Assembly: GCF_020091585.1 (NCBI RefSeq)
Contig: NZ_CP083582.1
Coordinates: 1,116,001-1,180,000 of the forward strand
Reading direction: 5' to 3'
From: Kovacikia minuta CCNUW1
GTDB taxonomy: Bacteria; Cyanobacteriota; Cyanobacteriia; Leptolyngbyales; Leptolyngbyaceae
Length of the DNA: 64,000 nt
Shown here: positions 1-9,701 of the stretch, piece after piece
How positions within the stretch are numbered: the stretch's first letter is position 1
Layout of the letters: each line of letters begins with the position of its first letter
Position numbers and translations under genes: made by a program
The notes under the pieces: model-generated
Told to the model about the DNA's origin: nothing
The model's database searches: none
The model's input: only the letters and a program-made list of their open reading frames with translations

Positions 1-1
1 T

Positions 2-934
2 GGGACGTTTACCTTCGTCAATCAAGCCTACTGCCGCTACTTTGGGCGTACCCCAGAAGAACTGATTGGGCATAGCTTCGTCCCAGTGATTTTCCCAGAT
101 GACCTGGACCACGTGGAGCAACAACTCGACACGCTTGGACCTGAAAACCCTGTTACCACAATTACGAACCGGGTCATGCGACCGGATGGCGAAATTCGCA
201 CCCATCAATGGACTAACCGGGCAATTCTGGATCAGCAGGATCATTTTGTTGAGTTTCAAGCAGTGGGGCGAGACATTACGGAACTTCAACAAACCCGCCA
301 AATTCAGGCGGCACTGAAGGAGAAAGAAGTGCTGCTCAAAGAAATTCACCATCGAGTTAAGAACAATTTACAAATCATTTATAGTTTGCTGCGCTTACAA
401 AGCAGACAAATTAAGGATCAACAAATGGCTCAATTTCTCCTGGATAGCCAGAACCGGGTAAAGTCGATCGCCCTGATTCACGAAAAACTCTATCGTTCTG
501 AAGATTTGGCAAAAATCAACTTAAAGCAGTACATTCCCAGTCTGGTATCCAACCTCTTTAGTTCCTATAAAATCAATAGTGATGTAGTTACCTTAGAAAC
601 CAAAATTGAAGACATATCGTTAGACATCGATACCGCTATTCCCTGTGGACTGATTATTAATGAATTAATCTCTAATTCTCTCAAACACGCCTTTCCAGAG
701 GGTCGAGGTGGTAAAATTCATGTTCGGCTTCATGGCAAGAAAAAGGGTTTAATTCGTTTGATCGTGGGTGACAGTGGGATTGGGATTCCGGATAAAATTG
801 ATCCTGCACGGGTGAAATCTTTGGGGTTAAGTTTAGTGAGAGATCTGGCAAGTCAACTCAAGGGGACGGTCAGAATTCATCGTCATCAGGGAACACTATT
901 TGTGGTTACATTCCCGGAGCGTAGTGAACCATGA
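2..934 (+). CDS. PAS sensor histidine kinase (HisKA_2 type), 5' end missing
   Basis: The reading frame is open from base 2, so the gene begins before the window. The visible N-terminus is the end of a PAS domain (FTFVNQAYCRYFGRTPEELIG) followed by a PAC-like segment. The dimerisation and phosphoacceptor region carries EIHHRVKNNLQII, typical of HisKA_2 kinases, with the His in HHRVKNN as phosphoacceptor. The ATPase domain has an N box (INELISNSLKHAF) and a G box (GDSGIGIP). No transmembrane segment is visible in this part. The stop codon overlaps the start of the next kinase by four bases (ATGA), which implies translational coupling. The signal sensed is unknown. Confidence 0.9.
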   Translation, partial: GTFTFVNQAYCRYFGRTPEELIGHSFVPVIFPDDLDHVEQQLDTLGPENPVTTITNRVMRPDGEIRTHQWTNRAILDQQDHFVEFQAVGRDITELQQTRQIQAALKEKEVLLKEIHHRVKNNLQIIYSLLRLQSRQIKDQQMAQFLLDSQNRVKSIALIHEKLYRSEDLAKINLKQYIPSLVSNLFSSYKINSDVVTLETKIEDISLDIDTAIPCGLIINELISNSLKHAFPEGRGGKIHVRLHGKKKGLIRLIVGDSGIGIPDKIDPARVKSLGLSLVRDLASQLKGTVRIHRHQGTLFVVTFPERSEP

Positions 935-2598
935 CTGGAATATCGCAGTCCCTATCTCGACCCAAAGGGCTTCAGATTCTAGTTGTTGAAGACGAAATCG
1001 TCATTGCCAGAGACATTGAAGGATGTTTGGAAAACCTGGGATATTCTGTCGCTGACATCGTAGCGTCTGGAACAGATGCCATTCACCGAGCTACGGAATT
1101 GCACCCAGATCTGGTTCTGATGGATATTCGGCTGGAAGGGGAGTTGGACGGTATTCAAGCGGCAGAACAAATCTGGGGTTGTCTTGAGATCCCAATCATT
1201 TATGTCACTGGTTTTTCTGATCGAAACACACTGGAACGGGCAAAAATTACCCAACCCTTTGGCTACATTCTCAAACCTGTGGAAGAGCAGGAATTGTTTG
1301 TAGCCATTGAAACGGCATTGCATCAGTATCGCGTCAATCGGAAGTTGCTGGATCGGGAACAGTGGTTAACCAGTGTCCTGCGAGATTTGGGAGACGGTGT
1401 AATCGTAATTGACACGGAGAAGAAAGTTAAATTTCTGAATTTGGTTGCCTCGGGGTTAACCGGTTGGTCTCAAGCAGAAGCCGTTGGGAAGGCGTTGCCA
1501 GAAATTTTTGCCCTGGTTCACGAAGACACGGGAGAACCCCTGCAAAATCCGGCGATCGCTGCGCTTGAGAACGGTCAGTTAAACTATCTTGCTGAACGTA
1601 CCCTCCTGATTTCAAAAAATGGCGTGATGATCCCCATTTCAGATAGTGGCGCACCCCTGCGGGATGAAACGGGTGCGATTACCGGAGCTGTCCTGATGTT
1701 TCGCGACGTGACCCAACGGCGGCTCGCGGAAGAACGGGAGAACGCGATTCAGCGGGCAAGTCAGCTAGAAGCCCAGATGGCAGAACTGGAAAGACTAAAC
1801 CAACTAAAAGATGACTTTTTGAATACGGTTTCACACGAGTTGCGAACTCCCCTGGCAAACATGAAGATGGCAATCCAAATATTAGAAGTTGGACTGAAGC
1901 AACAGGGTTTATTACAAACCCCCAATTCGGAAAGCAGCCGGATTACGCGATATTTCGACATTTTACGTAATCAATGTAACCAGGAACTGACGCTGGTCAA
2001 TGATTTGCTCAACCTCCAGCATCTTAACGCCAACACCTACGAACTAACCCCCAGTCTGATTGAACTCCAAACCTGGATTCCCTATGTGCTGGAAAATTTT
2101 CAGGGACGTGCCCAGGAGAACCAACAACAGTTACAGGTGATTGTGCCCCCCGATTTACAACCGATCATCTCAGACGAGCCTAGTCTGGTCAGGATTCTGT
2201 CAGAATTGCTGAATAATGCTTGCAAGTACACCCCATTGGGAGAAACGATTACGGTTGCTGCAACCCTTGTGAGACGGGAGCGCCCAAACCTAAGTGGTGA
2301 AACAGAACGTGTCTCTGTGCAACGCCCAACGTCTAACGCTCAACATACATCCGTTCAACTCAGCGTCACCAATACTGGAGTTGAGCTTTCGACGGAAGAA
2401 TGGTCGCGCATTTTTGACCCATTTTACCGGATTCCTCGATCGGATATTCATAATCAAGGGGGAACGGGTCTGGGGCTGGCACTGGTCAGAAAACTGGTTG
2501 ACCATCTGGAGGGATCAATTCAGGTCAGTAGTGGTTCAGGTCAAACCAGCTTTACGGTTGAGCTGCCATTGGAATTCCCAGACACGTTGGTTGGCTGA
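931..2598 (+). CDS. Hybrid response regulator / sensor histidine kinase (REC-PAS-HisKA-HATPase)
   Basis: A 555-residue cytoplasmic signalling protein. Residues about 15-130 form a receiver domain (ILVVEDE acidic pocket, phospho-Asp in LVLMDIRLEG, Lys in FGYILKP). A PAS domain follows (about 145-265), then a HisKA domain with SHELRTPLANMK and an ATPase domain with LNNACKYTP and GGTGLGLALV. About 30 residues rich in Arg, Gln and Thr lie between the N and G boxes and look like an added loop. It overlaps the upstream kinase by ATGA, so the HisKA_2 kinase probably phosphorylates this receiver; that pairing is inferred from position. No DNA-binding output domain is present. Confidence 0.92.
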   Translation: MTGISQSLSRPKGLQILVVEDEIVIARDIEGCLENLGYSVADIVASGTDAIHRATELHPDLVLMDIRLEGELDGIQAAEQIWGCLEIPIIYVTGFSDRNTLERAKITQPFGYILKPVEEQELFVAIETALHQYRVNRKLLDREQWLTSVLRDLGDGVIVIDTEKKVKFLNLVASGLTGWSQAEAVGKALPEIFALVHEDTGEPLQNPAIAALENGQLNYLAERTLLISKNGVMIPISDSGAPLRDETGAITGAVLMFRDVTQRRLAEERENAIQRASQLEAQMAELERLNQLKDDFLNTVSHELRTPLANMKMAIQILEVGLKQQGLLQTPNSESSRITRYFDILRNQCNQELTLVNDLLNLQHLNANTYELTPSLIELQTWIPYVLENFQGRAQENQQQLQVIVPPDLQPIISDEPSLVRILSELLNNACKYTPLGETITVAATLVRRERPNLSGETERVSVQRPTSNAQHTSVQLSVTNTGVELSTEEWSRIFDPFYRIPRSDIHNQGGTGLGLALVRKLVDHLEGSIQVSSGSGQTSFTVELPLEFPDTLVG

Positions 2599-2639
2599 AG
2601 CCCCCTCCCCCGATCGCTCTCTTCCCTAATTGCTATATA

Positions 2640-2682
2640 GTGCTCCATAGCAACTTCCACTGTTCAACATGCTATGGAGCGC
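2640..2682 (+). promoter_or_regulatory. Hairpin covering a start codon
   Basis: GCTCCATAGCA (2642-2652) pairs perfectly with TGCTATGGAGC (2670-2680), extendable to 13 bp with one G-U pair; the loop is 17 bases. The ATG at 2674 of the following GNAT-like gene lies inside the right arm. There is no T run after the stem, so it is a poor intrinsic terminator. It could hide the start codon in the transcript; that role is inferred only. Confidence 0.45.
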
Positions 2683-3984
2683 CCCCCTGTGAAACCATCT
2701 GTTGATACCCAAAATTCTCAATCCCTCCAATCTGCTGGCTTTCAAATTATTCCTGTCACTACTTCAGCCGAACAGGAGCTATTTTTGGAGGTTCCGGAGA
2801 TCGTCTACGCCAACGACCCTAACTGGGTTCCTCCCATCCGTAGCAGTATTGCCAAACAATTTGCCCCCACTAATCCGTTTTTTCAATACGGTCAGTTGCA
2901 GCAGTTTCTAGCGGTGAGATGTCAGGTGACAGGTGACAGGTGGCAGGGAGGGGAGGAGTCAGGAGCCAGGAGTCAGGAGCCAGAATCAATTCAAAATTCA
3001 AAATTCAAAATTCAAAATTCAAAACTCCTCTCCACACCCCACACCCCACACCCCACACCCCTTGGACGCATCGTTGCCGCAGTCAATCAACGGCTGTGCG
3101 ATCGCGAAGAACAAAAGATTGGCTTGTTTGGTTTTTTTGAGTGTGTGGATGATTTTGCCGTTGCCCAAGCACTGCTCAATGCTGCCTGCGACTGGTTGCG
3201 ATCGCAGGGAATAAACAGGGTTCGGGGACCGATCGATCTATCGACGCACAACAATTGTTTGTTTCTCGTCGATGGCTTCGACTCACCCCCGATGATGATG
3301 ATGCCCTACAATCCCCCCTACTACCCTCAGTTTATGGAGCAGGATGGGTGGCAGAAAGCAAAAGACGCCTATGCCTACGATTTTCGCCTGGATAAACCTC
3401 TTCCAGAAGAATTTGAGAAAGCCTACCGGATTGCGTCTAAATCGGGAGTAACCTTCCGTCCCCTGCGGACGAAGGGTGAAGGTTTTGAGCAGGACTGCAT
3501 CAGTCTCTATAACCTCTTTACCAAGGCGTTCTCCAATAACTGGAGTTCCACTCCCCGGACCCAGGAAGAATTTTTAGAAGAGGCAAAGGATCTACAAAGT
3601 CTGGTCGATCCGGATGTGTTTCCGATCGCCGAATACAACGGTGAAATGATCGGCTTCTGGATGGGATTACCGGACTACAACATCCCGCTGAAGCATGTGA
3701 ATGGCAAACTCAACCTGTGGGGCATCCTCAAATTCCTCTGGTATCGGCGACAAATCGACCAGGGGCGCGTAATTGCCATTTGCTCGCTGCCAGAATATCG
3801 CCGCAAAATGGTTCCTCTGGCGCTGATTTACCTGGGCATGATGGGTGGCATCAAAAAAGGCAAACCCTACAAACGGGCAGAACTCTCCTGGGTCTATGAA
3901 GATAACTTCCCTTCCCGCAAGCTGATCGAGGCATCCGGCGGCAAGATTTATAAGACCTACCGGATTTATGAGAAAGATCTGTAA
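2674..3984 (+). CDS. GNAT-like N-acetyltransferase domain protein with a repeat-derived insert
   Basis: A 436-residue protein resembling a conserved bacterial family with a GNAT-like C-terminal half; the N-terminal signature is YANDPNWVPPIR followed by NPFFQYG. Residues about 82-130 (nt 2917-3064) do not belong to the family: they are translated 7-base-period repeats, giving [12 protein letters not shown] and TPHTPHPTP. After the insert the family resumes with GRIVAAVNQR. The C-terminal region contains GRVIAICSLPEYRRKMVPLALI, the part expected to bind the acyl donor. No substrate can be assigned. The start at 2674 is the only ATG before the conserved region and lies within a hairpin. Confidence 0.75.
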   Translation: MERPPVKPSVDTQNSQSLQSAGFQIIPVTTSAEQELFLEVPEIVYANDPNWVPPIRSSIAKQFAPTNPFFQYGQLQQFLAVRCQVTGDRWQGGEESGARSQEPESIQNSKFKIQNSKLLSTPHTPHPTPLGRIVAAVNQRLCDREEQKIGLFGFFECVDDFAVAQALLNAACDWLRSQGINRVRGPIDLSTHNNCLFLVDGFDSPPMMMMPYNPPYYPQFMEQDGWQKAKDAYAYDFRLDKPLPEEFEKAYRIASKSGVTFRPLRTKGEGFEQDCISLYNLFTKAFSNNWSSTPRTQEEFLEEAKDLQSLVDPDVFPIAEYNGEMIGFWMGLPDYNIPLKHVNGKLNLWGILKFLWYRRQIDQGRVIAICSLPEYRRKMVPLALIYLGMMGGIKKGKPYKRAELSWVYEDNFPSRKLIEASGGKIYKTYRIYEKDL

Positions 3985-4029
3985 GGTTGAGCGAGCGGGA
4001 AGCGTTTTGAATTTTGAATTAAATCCGAG

Positions 4030-4072
4030 CCTCCTAGGTTAGGTTGAGTCTGCGAAACCCAACACCCACAGA
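4030..4072 (-). repeat. REP-type palindrome, copy 1
   Basis: Reverse-oriented copy of the local REP element: GGTTGAGTCTGCGAAACCCAAC, stem bases GTTGGGTT / AACC(T)AAC with loop TCGCAGACTC on the minus strand. It lies about 80 bases from a second copy in the opposite orientation (4150-4196), an arrangement like a REPIN. Confidence 0.7.
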
Positions 4073-4149
4073 CATTATAACGATCGGTGATTGTATGAAT
4101 CAGAGTGAAATTGTACAGTTGTATCACACTCTTTCGCGGGGTTGGTAAT

Positions 4150-4196
4150 GTTGGGTTTCCTGTCGTCAACCCAACCTACGCGAGGGGCGATCGCGC
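4150..4196 (+). repeat. REP-type palindrome, copy 2
   Basis: GTTGGGTT and AACCCAAC pair around the loop TCCTGTCGTC, followed by the conserved tail CCTACGCGAGGGGCGATCGCG. The same tail follows the copies beside the transposase at 5141-5684. Confidence 0.75.
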
Positions 4197-4219
4197 TGAT
4201 ATGAGGGGCGATCGCATTT

Positions 4220-4663
4220 CTATAATCTTTTTACTAGAAGAAATCCATTATTACAGTCTTCCTTATTATTGAGAATAACTTTATCAACTCTTTGAATGTC
4301 AATTACTTTCCATTGATTATTTTTCACTATAAAAATAGAATCTTTTTTTACTTCGATTTCATCAGCATCTTGAAGAATATTATCAATATGATATATAGCT
4401 AATTTAGTTGCCCATTCTGGCTTTCTAAGCCGGACGTTAATTTGATCAGTAGTTGATTTACTTATTTCATATATTCCATAGGATGAAATGATCATTCCCT
4501 CTCCCATCCAGTTCTTTTGTCCAGGACAAAGGACGCGAACTTTCCCAATATCCGCAGATTTAATCGTGATGTAGTGTTTTGTTTCAAATAATGAGGTACA
4601 TCCTGATGTGGTTGATAAACAAAGTAGACCAATGATAACTAACGGTAGTGTTCCTAAATTCAT
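4220..4663 (-). CDS. Small predicted lipoprotein, unknown function
   Basis: A 147-residue protein. Residues 1-22 form a signal peptide ending in a lipobox-like TSGC, so a lipid-anchored envelope protein is likely. The mature part is rich in beta-type segments and charged residues; no family is recognised. The gene is clearly more AT-rich than its neighbours, which suggests transfer. It starts 8 bases after the stop of the truncated gene at 4672-5154 and probably shares its transcript. A pair of REP palindromes lies just beyond its 3' end. Confidence 0.6.
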   Translation of the reverse strand: MNLGTLPLVIIGLLCLSTTSGCTSLFETKHYITIKSADIGKVRVLCPGQKNWMGEGMIISSYGIYEISKSTTDQINVRLRKPEWATKLAIYHIDNILQDADEIEVKKDSIFIVKNNQWKVIDIQRVDKVILNNKEDCNNGFLLVKRL

Positions 4664-4671
4664 AATAAAGC

Positions 4672-5154
4672 TCAGTAAATTTTCGGTTCTTCAGAAATAA
4701 AAGGTTTAGTTCGCCTAGAATTTAAATTTTTTGTAATCCATATAAAATCACAATACTTCCTGATTACTGATACGCTAAATGTTTTTGTTTTTCCATCTTG
4801 GGGATTGTACAAATCAACTGTTTTTTGTGAGTAATTAACTTTGATAGGCACAAAAGCGTGGTCATCTACTAGTCCTACCGTTCCTGATTGACTACCTTTC
4901 GGAGTACCTAGAACTACCGCCTGTTTTCTATTCAATGCATTCCCAATCTTTTCAAGCAAAGAATCCTCTGAAAACCCTCCAAAGAAGTATAGATTAGGCT
5001 GAATTTGAAGTTGATCAACTTCCAGCCTTGTAGGTTGAGTGCGATCGCCCCCTCTCGCGTAGGTTGGGTTGAGTCTGCGAAACCCAACACCCACAGGCAT
5101 CGCAACCATCAGCCATCGGTTCAGGCAATGAACCCAACACTTACTCTTTGCCAA
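4672..5154 (-). pseudogene. Truncated C2 (calpain-like) cysteine protease remnant
   Basis: The frame encodes 160 residues, but roughly the first 40 come from a REP element and its flank (5041-5154), giving the REP translation FRRLNPTYARGG. From about residue 45 a coherent sequence remains: VVLGTPKG, then LVDDHAFVPI and VDLYNPQDGKT. The DHAF His and the following NP segment resemble the His/Asn half of C2 peptidases (usually G-HAY then NPWG). The Cys half is absent. The simplest reading is loss of the N-terminal half by REP insertion or deletion. The family call is tentative. AT-rich like the lipoprotein gene downstream. Confidence 0.5.
5041..5088 (-). repeat. REP-type palindrome, copy 3
   Basis: Reverse-oriented copy: GCGATCGCCCC, CTCTCGCGTAGG tail, then GTTGGGTT and AACCCAAC around GAGTCTGCGA. 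It lies just downstream of the transposase gene and is read through by the truncated protease frame. Confidence 0.75.
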
Positions 5155-5684
5155 CCCAACCGGGAAACTCTATTTTCTCATTGGCTCCCCAATCCTCTGC
5201 ATAAATGCCAGCTTGTACAAACCGATGAAAACTGGAATATGCCCAATCTTTCGGTGCTGCAACCAATCCATGACTCACTGGATTGTAATGGATGTAATCC
5301 ACTTGGCGAATGTAATCAAATTCGTCTTGAATCCGATGCTCCCAAAAGCGTCGCTGCCAGATGGCTTGCTCTTTTTTGCTCAAGCGGGAGTTTGAGCGTT
5401 GTCGTTTGTATTGCTCAGGACAATGACGGCTGAATTCGCTTTTGATTAAGCGCCAGCGGGTAGAGAAGTCGGCATCTGCTTCAGGTAAAGTCCAGATGCA
5501 GTGTAAATGGGTCAGGAAGAACAACGATCGCATTAATGGTAAAAGGATGTTTGGCTTTGACGGTGCGAAAGGCGGTACGAAGTAAATCGATCGTTTGCGG
5601 GTCATGGAATAGGTGTTGCCGCTGGTAGGTGACCAGGGTGAAGAAGTAGGTAGCACCGGGAGTTTTGGCGCGGCGGTAGTGCAT
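5141..5684 (-). pseudogene. REP-associated tyrosine transposase (RAYT, Y1/HUH), frameshifted
   Basis: The N-terminal part (5684 to about 5512) reads MHYRRAKTPGATYFFTLVTY, typical of the IS200-like RAYT family. The HUH motif HLHCIWTLPE and the Tyr region YIHYNPVSHGLV are in another frame. One extra base in the GGG at 5509-5511 (coding strand GACCCATT, expected GACCATT) joins VVLPD to HLHCIW when removed, giving a protein of about 180 residues. The gene lies between REP copies in opposite orientation (5041-5088 and 5747-5793), the likely substrates of this enzyme family. As written it cannot make an active enzyme. Confidence 0.88.
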
Positions 5685-5746
5685 GGGTTGACCTGTAGCC
5701 GATGGGTTTAGAATGGGCTACAGGGGATTGAATGTAACGGGGAGTG

Positions 5747-5793
5747 GTTGGGTTTCCTGTCGTCAACCTAACCTACGCGAGGGGCGATCGCGC
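5747..5793 (+). repeat. REP-type palindrome, copy 4
   Basis: GTTGGGTTTCCTGTCGTCAACC then TAACCTACGCGAGGGGCGATCGCG. It matches copy 2 except for one base in the right arm. It sits about 60 bases upstream of the transposase start and is followed by CTCCCTACTCCCC heptamer repeats. Confidence 0.75.
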
Positions 5794-5882
5794 TCCCTAC
5801 TCCCCACTCCCCACCTTCCCGTGCAACTAGAATATGAAGATAGGTAAAATAAGTCTTCTCCCTTCTGGTAACTTCAGCAGTT

Positions 5883-8800
5883 ATGGCGCTTTCTTCCATC
5901 ACCCGTGCCCTGGGGCGATCGCCCCTGACCTCGGAACTGTTAAATAACCTGACAAAGCATCAACATCTACGGTTGAACGGTTTGGCGCGGCTACCCAAGG
6001 GATTGGTCAGTTCAGCCCTGGCCCAGGCACAATCCCGCCCTTTGTTGGTGGTTGCCGCCACCCTGGAAGAAGCGGGACGCTGGACTGCCCAACTCGAAAC
6101 AATGGGTTGGCAAACCGTTCATTTTTACCCCACCTCCGAAGCCTCTCCCTATGAACCCTTTGATCCCGAATCCGAGATGGTTTGGGGTCAGTTGCAGGTG
6201 CTGGCAGATCTGGTGAGAGAGGCAGAAGGTAGAGGGCAGAGGGCAGAAGGGAGAAGGGAGGAGCCAGGAGCCAGGAGCCAGGAGTCAGGAGAGGAGGACA
6301 GGGAGAAAGGGGGACAAGGGGACAAGGGGAATTTAATTCAAAACTCAAAATTCAAAATTCAAAATTCTTCCCCCACACCCCTCGCGATCGTTACCACCGA
6401 ACGTGCCCTCCAGCCCCATTTGCCCCCGCTGGAAGCACTAAAACCCTATTGCCTGACGTTAAATCGAGGCACAGAACTGGATCTGGAAACGCTGGCAAGG
6501 GAGTTGGCTCGGTTGGGTTACGAACGGGTGCCCCTGGTGGAAACCGAGGGGCAGTGGAGCCGTCGGGGTGACATTGTGGATGTGTTTCCAGTGGCATCGG
6601 AACTGCCGGTTCGGCTGGAGTTGTTTGGGGATGAGCTAGACCAGATTCGAGAGTTCGACCCTTCCACCCAGCGATCGCTGGATCGGGTTGACCAGATTGT
6701 GTTGACGCCGACCGATTTTGGTCCCATTGTGCGGGCGACTTTAAGCGCCGCGAAACTTGCCCAGGTGAAAGCCTACCTTTCCCCTGAAGAGCAGGAGAAG
6801 TTTGACGAAGGGCAAGTTTTGGAAGGATCTCGCCGTTTCCTGGGGATTGCCTTTGACCAACCCGCCTCCCTGCTAGACTATCTACCGGAAAATACCCTGA
6901 TCGCGATCGACGAACCGGATCAATGTCAGGCCCACGGCGATCGCTGGGTGGAGCATGTGGAAGAACACTGGCGCGAGGTGGGGAGTGGGGAGTGGGGAGT
7001 GGGGAGTGGGGAGTCGGAAGTTGAGGGAAAAGGGTCTGCATTACCCAAAATCCATCGATCGTTTAGTGAATCTCTGGCGGAGGTAGAGTGCTTCGATCGC
7101 CTCTACTTATCAGAACTGGCAGAAGAGATTATCAGGAGCCAGGAGCCAGAGGGCAGAGGGCAAAAGGCAGAAGACAGTCCTCAGTCCTTAGCTTCAACTC
7201 AAAACTCAAAACTCAAAACTCAAAACTCCTCCCCCACTCCCATTAACCTGGCGAGTCGTCCGGTTCCAGCAATTCCCCACCAGTTTGGGCGATTAGCGGA
7301 AACCCTGCGACAGGAACGCGATCGCAACTTCTCGATCTGGCTGGTTTCTGCCCAACCGTCCCGTTCGGTGGCGTTGCTTCAGGAACACGACTGTCCGGCT
7401 CAGTTCATTCCCAATCCGAGGGACTATCTGGCGATCGACAAGCTCCAGGTGCAGCATGTTCCCGTTGCCCTGAAATACTCCGGGTTGGCAGAGTTGGAAG
7501 GGTTTATTTTGCCAACCTTCCGCCTGGTGGTGGTGACCGATCGGGAGTTTTTTGGGCAGCATACCCTGGCAACTCCCAGCTATGTTCGCAAACGTCGCCG
7601 GGCTGCGTCTAAACAGGTTGACCCCAACAAGTTGCAACCGGGAGATTATGTGGTTCACCGCAGCCACGGCATTGGACGGTTTCTGAAGCTGGAAAGTTTG
7701 ACGCTCAACCATGAAACCCGCGAGTATCTGGTGATCCAGTACGCCGATGGGTTACTGCGTGTGTCTGCCGATCAGCTCAACGCCCTGTCGCGTTTTCGGG
7801 GAGGTGGGGAAACCGCGCCTGAGCTAAACAAAATGTCCAGTAAAGCCTGGGAGCGCACCAAGAGCAAAGTTCGCAAGGCAATCAAAAAAGTAGCGGTCGA
7901 TTTGCTTCAGCTTTATGCTCAACGTACCCATCAACAGGGATTTACCTATCCGGCTGATATGCCCTGGCAGGAAGAGATGGAGGATTCTTTCCCCTACCAG
8001 CCAACCCCCGATCAGTTAAAAGCGGTACAGGACGTGAAGCAGGATATGCAAAGCGATCGCCCGATGGATCGGCTTGTTTGTGGTGATGTAGGATTTGGGA
8101 AGACCGAAGTAGCAATTCGCGCCATTTTCAAAGCGATTACGGCTGGGAAACAGGTTGCCCTGCTGGCTCCCACCACCATCCTGACCCAGCAACACTACCA
8201 CACCCTAAAAGAGCGATTTGCGCCTTACCCGATTCAGGTAGGTTTGCTGAATCGTTTCCGCACTCCCGAAGAACGCCGCAACATCCTGCAACGGTTGGCT
8301 ACCGGCGAACTGGATGTGGTTGTTGGCACCCACCAATTGCTGGGCAAAGGTGTCCAATTCAAAGATTTGGGCTTACTGGTGGTGGATGAGGAACAGCGGT
8401 TTGGCGTGAACCAGAAGGAAAAGATCAAATCCCTCCGGACTCAAGTGGATGTTTTGACCCTGAGTGCCACCCCGATTCCCCGTACCCTCTATATGGCGCT
8501 CTCCGGGGTGCGGGAGATGAGCCTGATCACGACACCGCCGCCCTCCCGTCGCCCAATCAAAACCCATTTAGCGCCCTACGACCCGGAGATGGTGCGGGCA
8601 GCCATCCGTCAGGAGCTAGATCGGGGTGGGCAGGTCTTCTATGTGGTGCCCAGAGTAGAAGGGATTGAAGAGGTCGCAGGCAAAATTCGGGAAATGGTGC
8701 CGGGAGTACGGTTAGCGATCGCCCACGGTCAGATGCCAGAAGCAGAGTTGGAAAATACCATGCTGACCTTTAGTGAAGGCGAGGCGGATGTTCTGGTTTG

Positions 8801-9662
8801 TACCACTATCATCGAATCGGGGCTGGATATTCCCCGTGTGAATACCATTCTGATTGAAGATGCCCACCGCTTTGGGTTATCGCAACTTTATCAACTGCGG
8901 GGACGGGTTGGACGGGCAGGAATTCAAGCCCATGCCTGGTTGTTTTATCCCAAGTCTGGGGCAAACGGACGAGCAGCCCTGACGGATGCGGCGCGCCAGC
9001 GGTTACGGGCAATTCAGGAGTTTGCCCAGTTAGGCTCTGGATACCAGCTGGCAATGCGGGATATGGAAATCCGGGGGGTGGGGAATCTTCTGGGAGCCGA
9101 GCAGTCTGGACAGATGGACGCGATCGGCTTTGATCTGTATGTGGAAATGCTGGAGGAGGCAATTCGCGAAATTCGCGGGCAGGAAATTCCCCAGGTGGAC
9201 GATGCCCAAATTGATCTGAACCTGACTGCCTTCATCCCGGCAGATTACATTCCCGACCTGGATCAAAAAATGAGTGCCTATCGGGCGGTTGCCTCTGCCA
9301 GTTCAAAACAGGAGCTAGCCCAAATCGCAGCCGATTGGAGCGATCGCTATGGCCCAATTCCGGTGGCTGCTTCCCAACTGATCCGGGTGGTGGAATTGAA
9401 GCAAATCGCCAAGAAACTTGGTTTCTCCCGCATCAAACCGGAGGGCAACCAGCATATTACCCTGGAAACCCCAATGGAGGAACCTGCCTGGAGCTTGTTG
9501 AAGGCAAACCTGCCAGAACATCTGCACTCACGCTTTATCTACACCCCCGGTAAAGTGACCGTTCGCGGATTGGGCATTTTGAACGCGGATCAACAGCTCG
9601 AAAATCTGCTGAATTGGCTCAGCAAAATGCAGGGCGCACTACCGGAAATGGCGATCGTTTAA
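5883..9662 (+). CDS. mfd: Transcription-repair coupling factor Mfd
   Basis: Mfd removes RNA polymerase stalled at DNA damage and recruits UvrA. The 1259-residue protein has the UvrB-like N-terminal module, the CarD-like polymerase-interaction domain ([15 protein letters not shown], residue about 580), a RecG-like helicase core (Walker [12 protein letters not shown] about 733, DEEQRFG about 835, [14 protein letters not shown]) and the C-terminal TRCF domain. Three segments are foreign to the family: residues about 113-166, 365-381 and 417-453. They are translated 7-base-period repeats ([28 protein letters not shown]), all in frame and all in the N-terminal half. Motor and polymerase-binding parts are intact, so the gene is probably functional. 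A DUF3445 gene follows about 40 bases later. Confidence 0.97.
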   Translation: MALSSITRALGRSPLTSELLNNLTKHQHLRLNGLARLPKGLVSSALAQAQSRPLLVVAATLEEAGRWTAQLETMGWQTVHFYPTSEASPYEPFDPESEMVWGQLQVLADLVREAEGRGQRAEGRREEPGARSQESGEEDREKGGQGDKGNLIQNSKFKIQNSSPTPLAIVTTERALQPHLPPLEALKPYCLTLNRGTELDLETLARELARLGYERVPLVETEGQWSRRGDIVDVFPVASELPVRLELFGDELDQIREFDPSTQRSLDRVDQIVLTPTDFGPIVRATLSAAKLAQVKAYLSPEEQEKFDEGQVLEGSRRFLGIAFDQPASLLDYLPENTLIAIDEPDQCQAHGDRWVEHVEEHWREVGSGEWGVGSGESEVEGKGSALPKIHRSFSESLAEVECFDRLYLSELAEEIIRSQEPEGRGQKAEDSPQSLASTQNSKLKTQNSSPTPINLASRPVPAIPHQFGRLAETLRQERDRNFSIWLVSAQPSRSVALLQEHDCPAQFIPNPRDYLAIDKLQVQHVPVALKYSGLAELEGFILPTFRLVVVTDREFFGQHTLATPSYVRKRRRAASKQVDPNKLQPGDYVVHRSHGIGRFLKLESLTLNHETREYLVIQYADGLLRVSADQLNALSRFRGGGETAPELNKMSSKAWERTKSKVRKAIKKVAVDLLQLYAQRTHQQGFTYPADMPWQEEMEDSFPYQPTPDQLKAVQDVKQDMQSDRPMDRLVCGDVGFGKTEVAIRAIFKAITAGKQVALLAPTTILTQQHYHTLKERFAPYPIQVGLLNRFRTPEERRNILQRLATGELDVVVGTHQLLGKGVQFKDLGLLVVDEEQRFGVNQKEKIKSLRTQVDVLTLSATPIPRTLYMALSGVREMSLITTPPPSRRPIKTHLAPYDPEMVRAAIRQELDRGGQVFYVVPRVEGIEEVAGKIREMVPGVRLAIAHGQMPEAELENTMLTFSEGEADVLVCTTIIESGLDIPRVNTILIEDAHRFGLSQLYQLRGRVGRAGIQAHAWLFYPKSGANGRAALTDAARQRLRAIQEFAQLGSGYQLAMRDMEIRGVGNLLGAEQSGQMDAIGFDLYVEMLEEAIREIRGQEIPQVDDAQIDLNLTAFIPADYIPDLDQKMSAYRAVASASSKQELAQIAADWSDRYGPIPVAASQLIRVVELKQIAKKLGFSRIKPEGNQHITLETPMEEPAWSLLKANLPEHLHSRFIYTPGKVTVRGLGILNADQQLENLLNWLSKMQGALPEMAIV

Positions 9663-9701
9663 CGCTTGTTTTGTTTGCTCTCTCCGATTGCTCACCAGGA
9701 A

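Noticed and set aside
4672-5154. Intact small secreted protein
   Set aside because: The N-terminal 40 residues are REP sequence and do not form a signal peptide; the rest looks like half of a larger protein.
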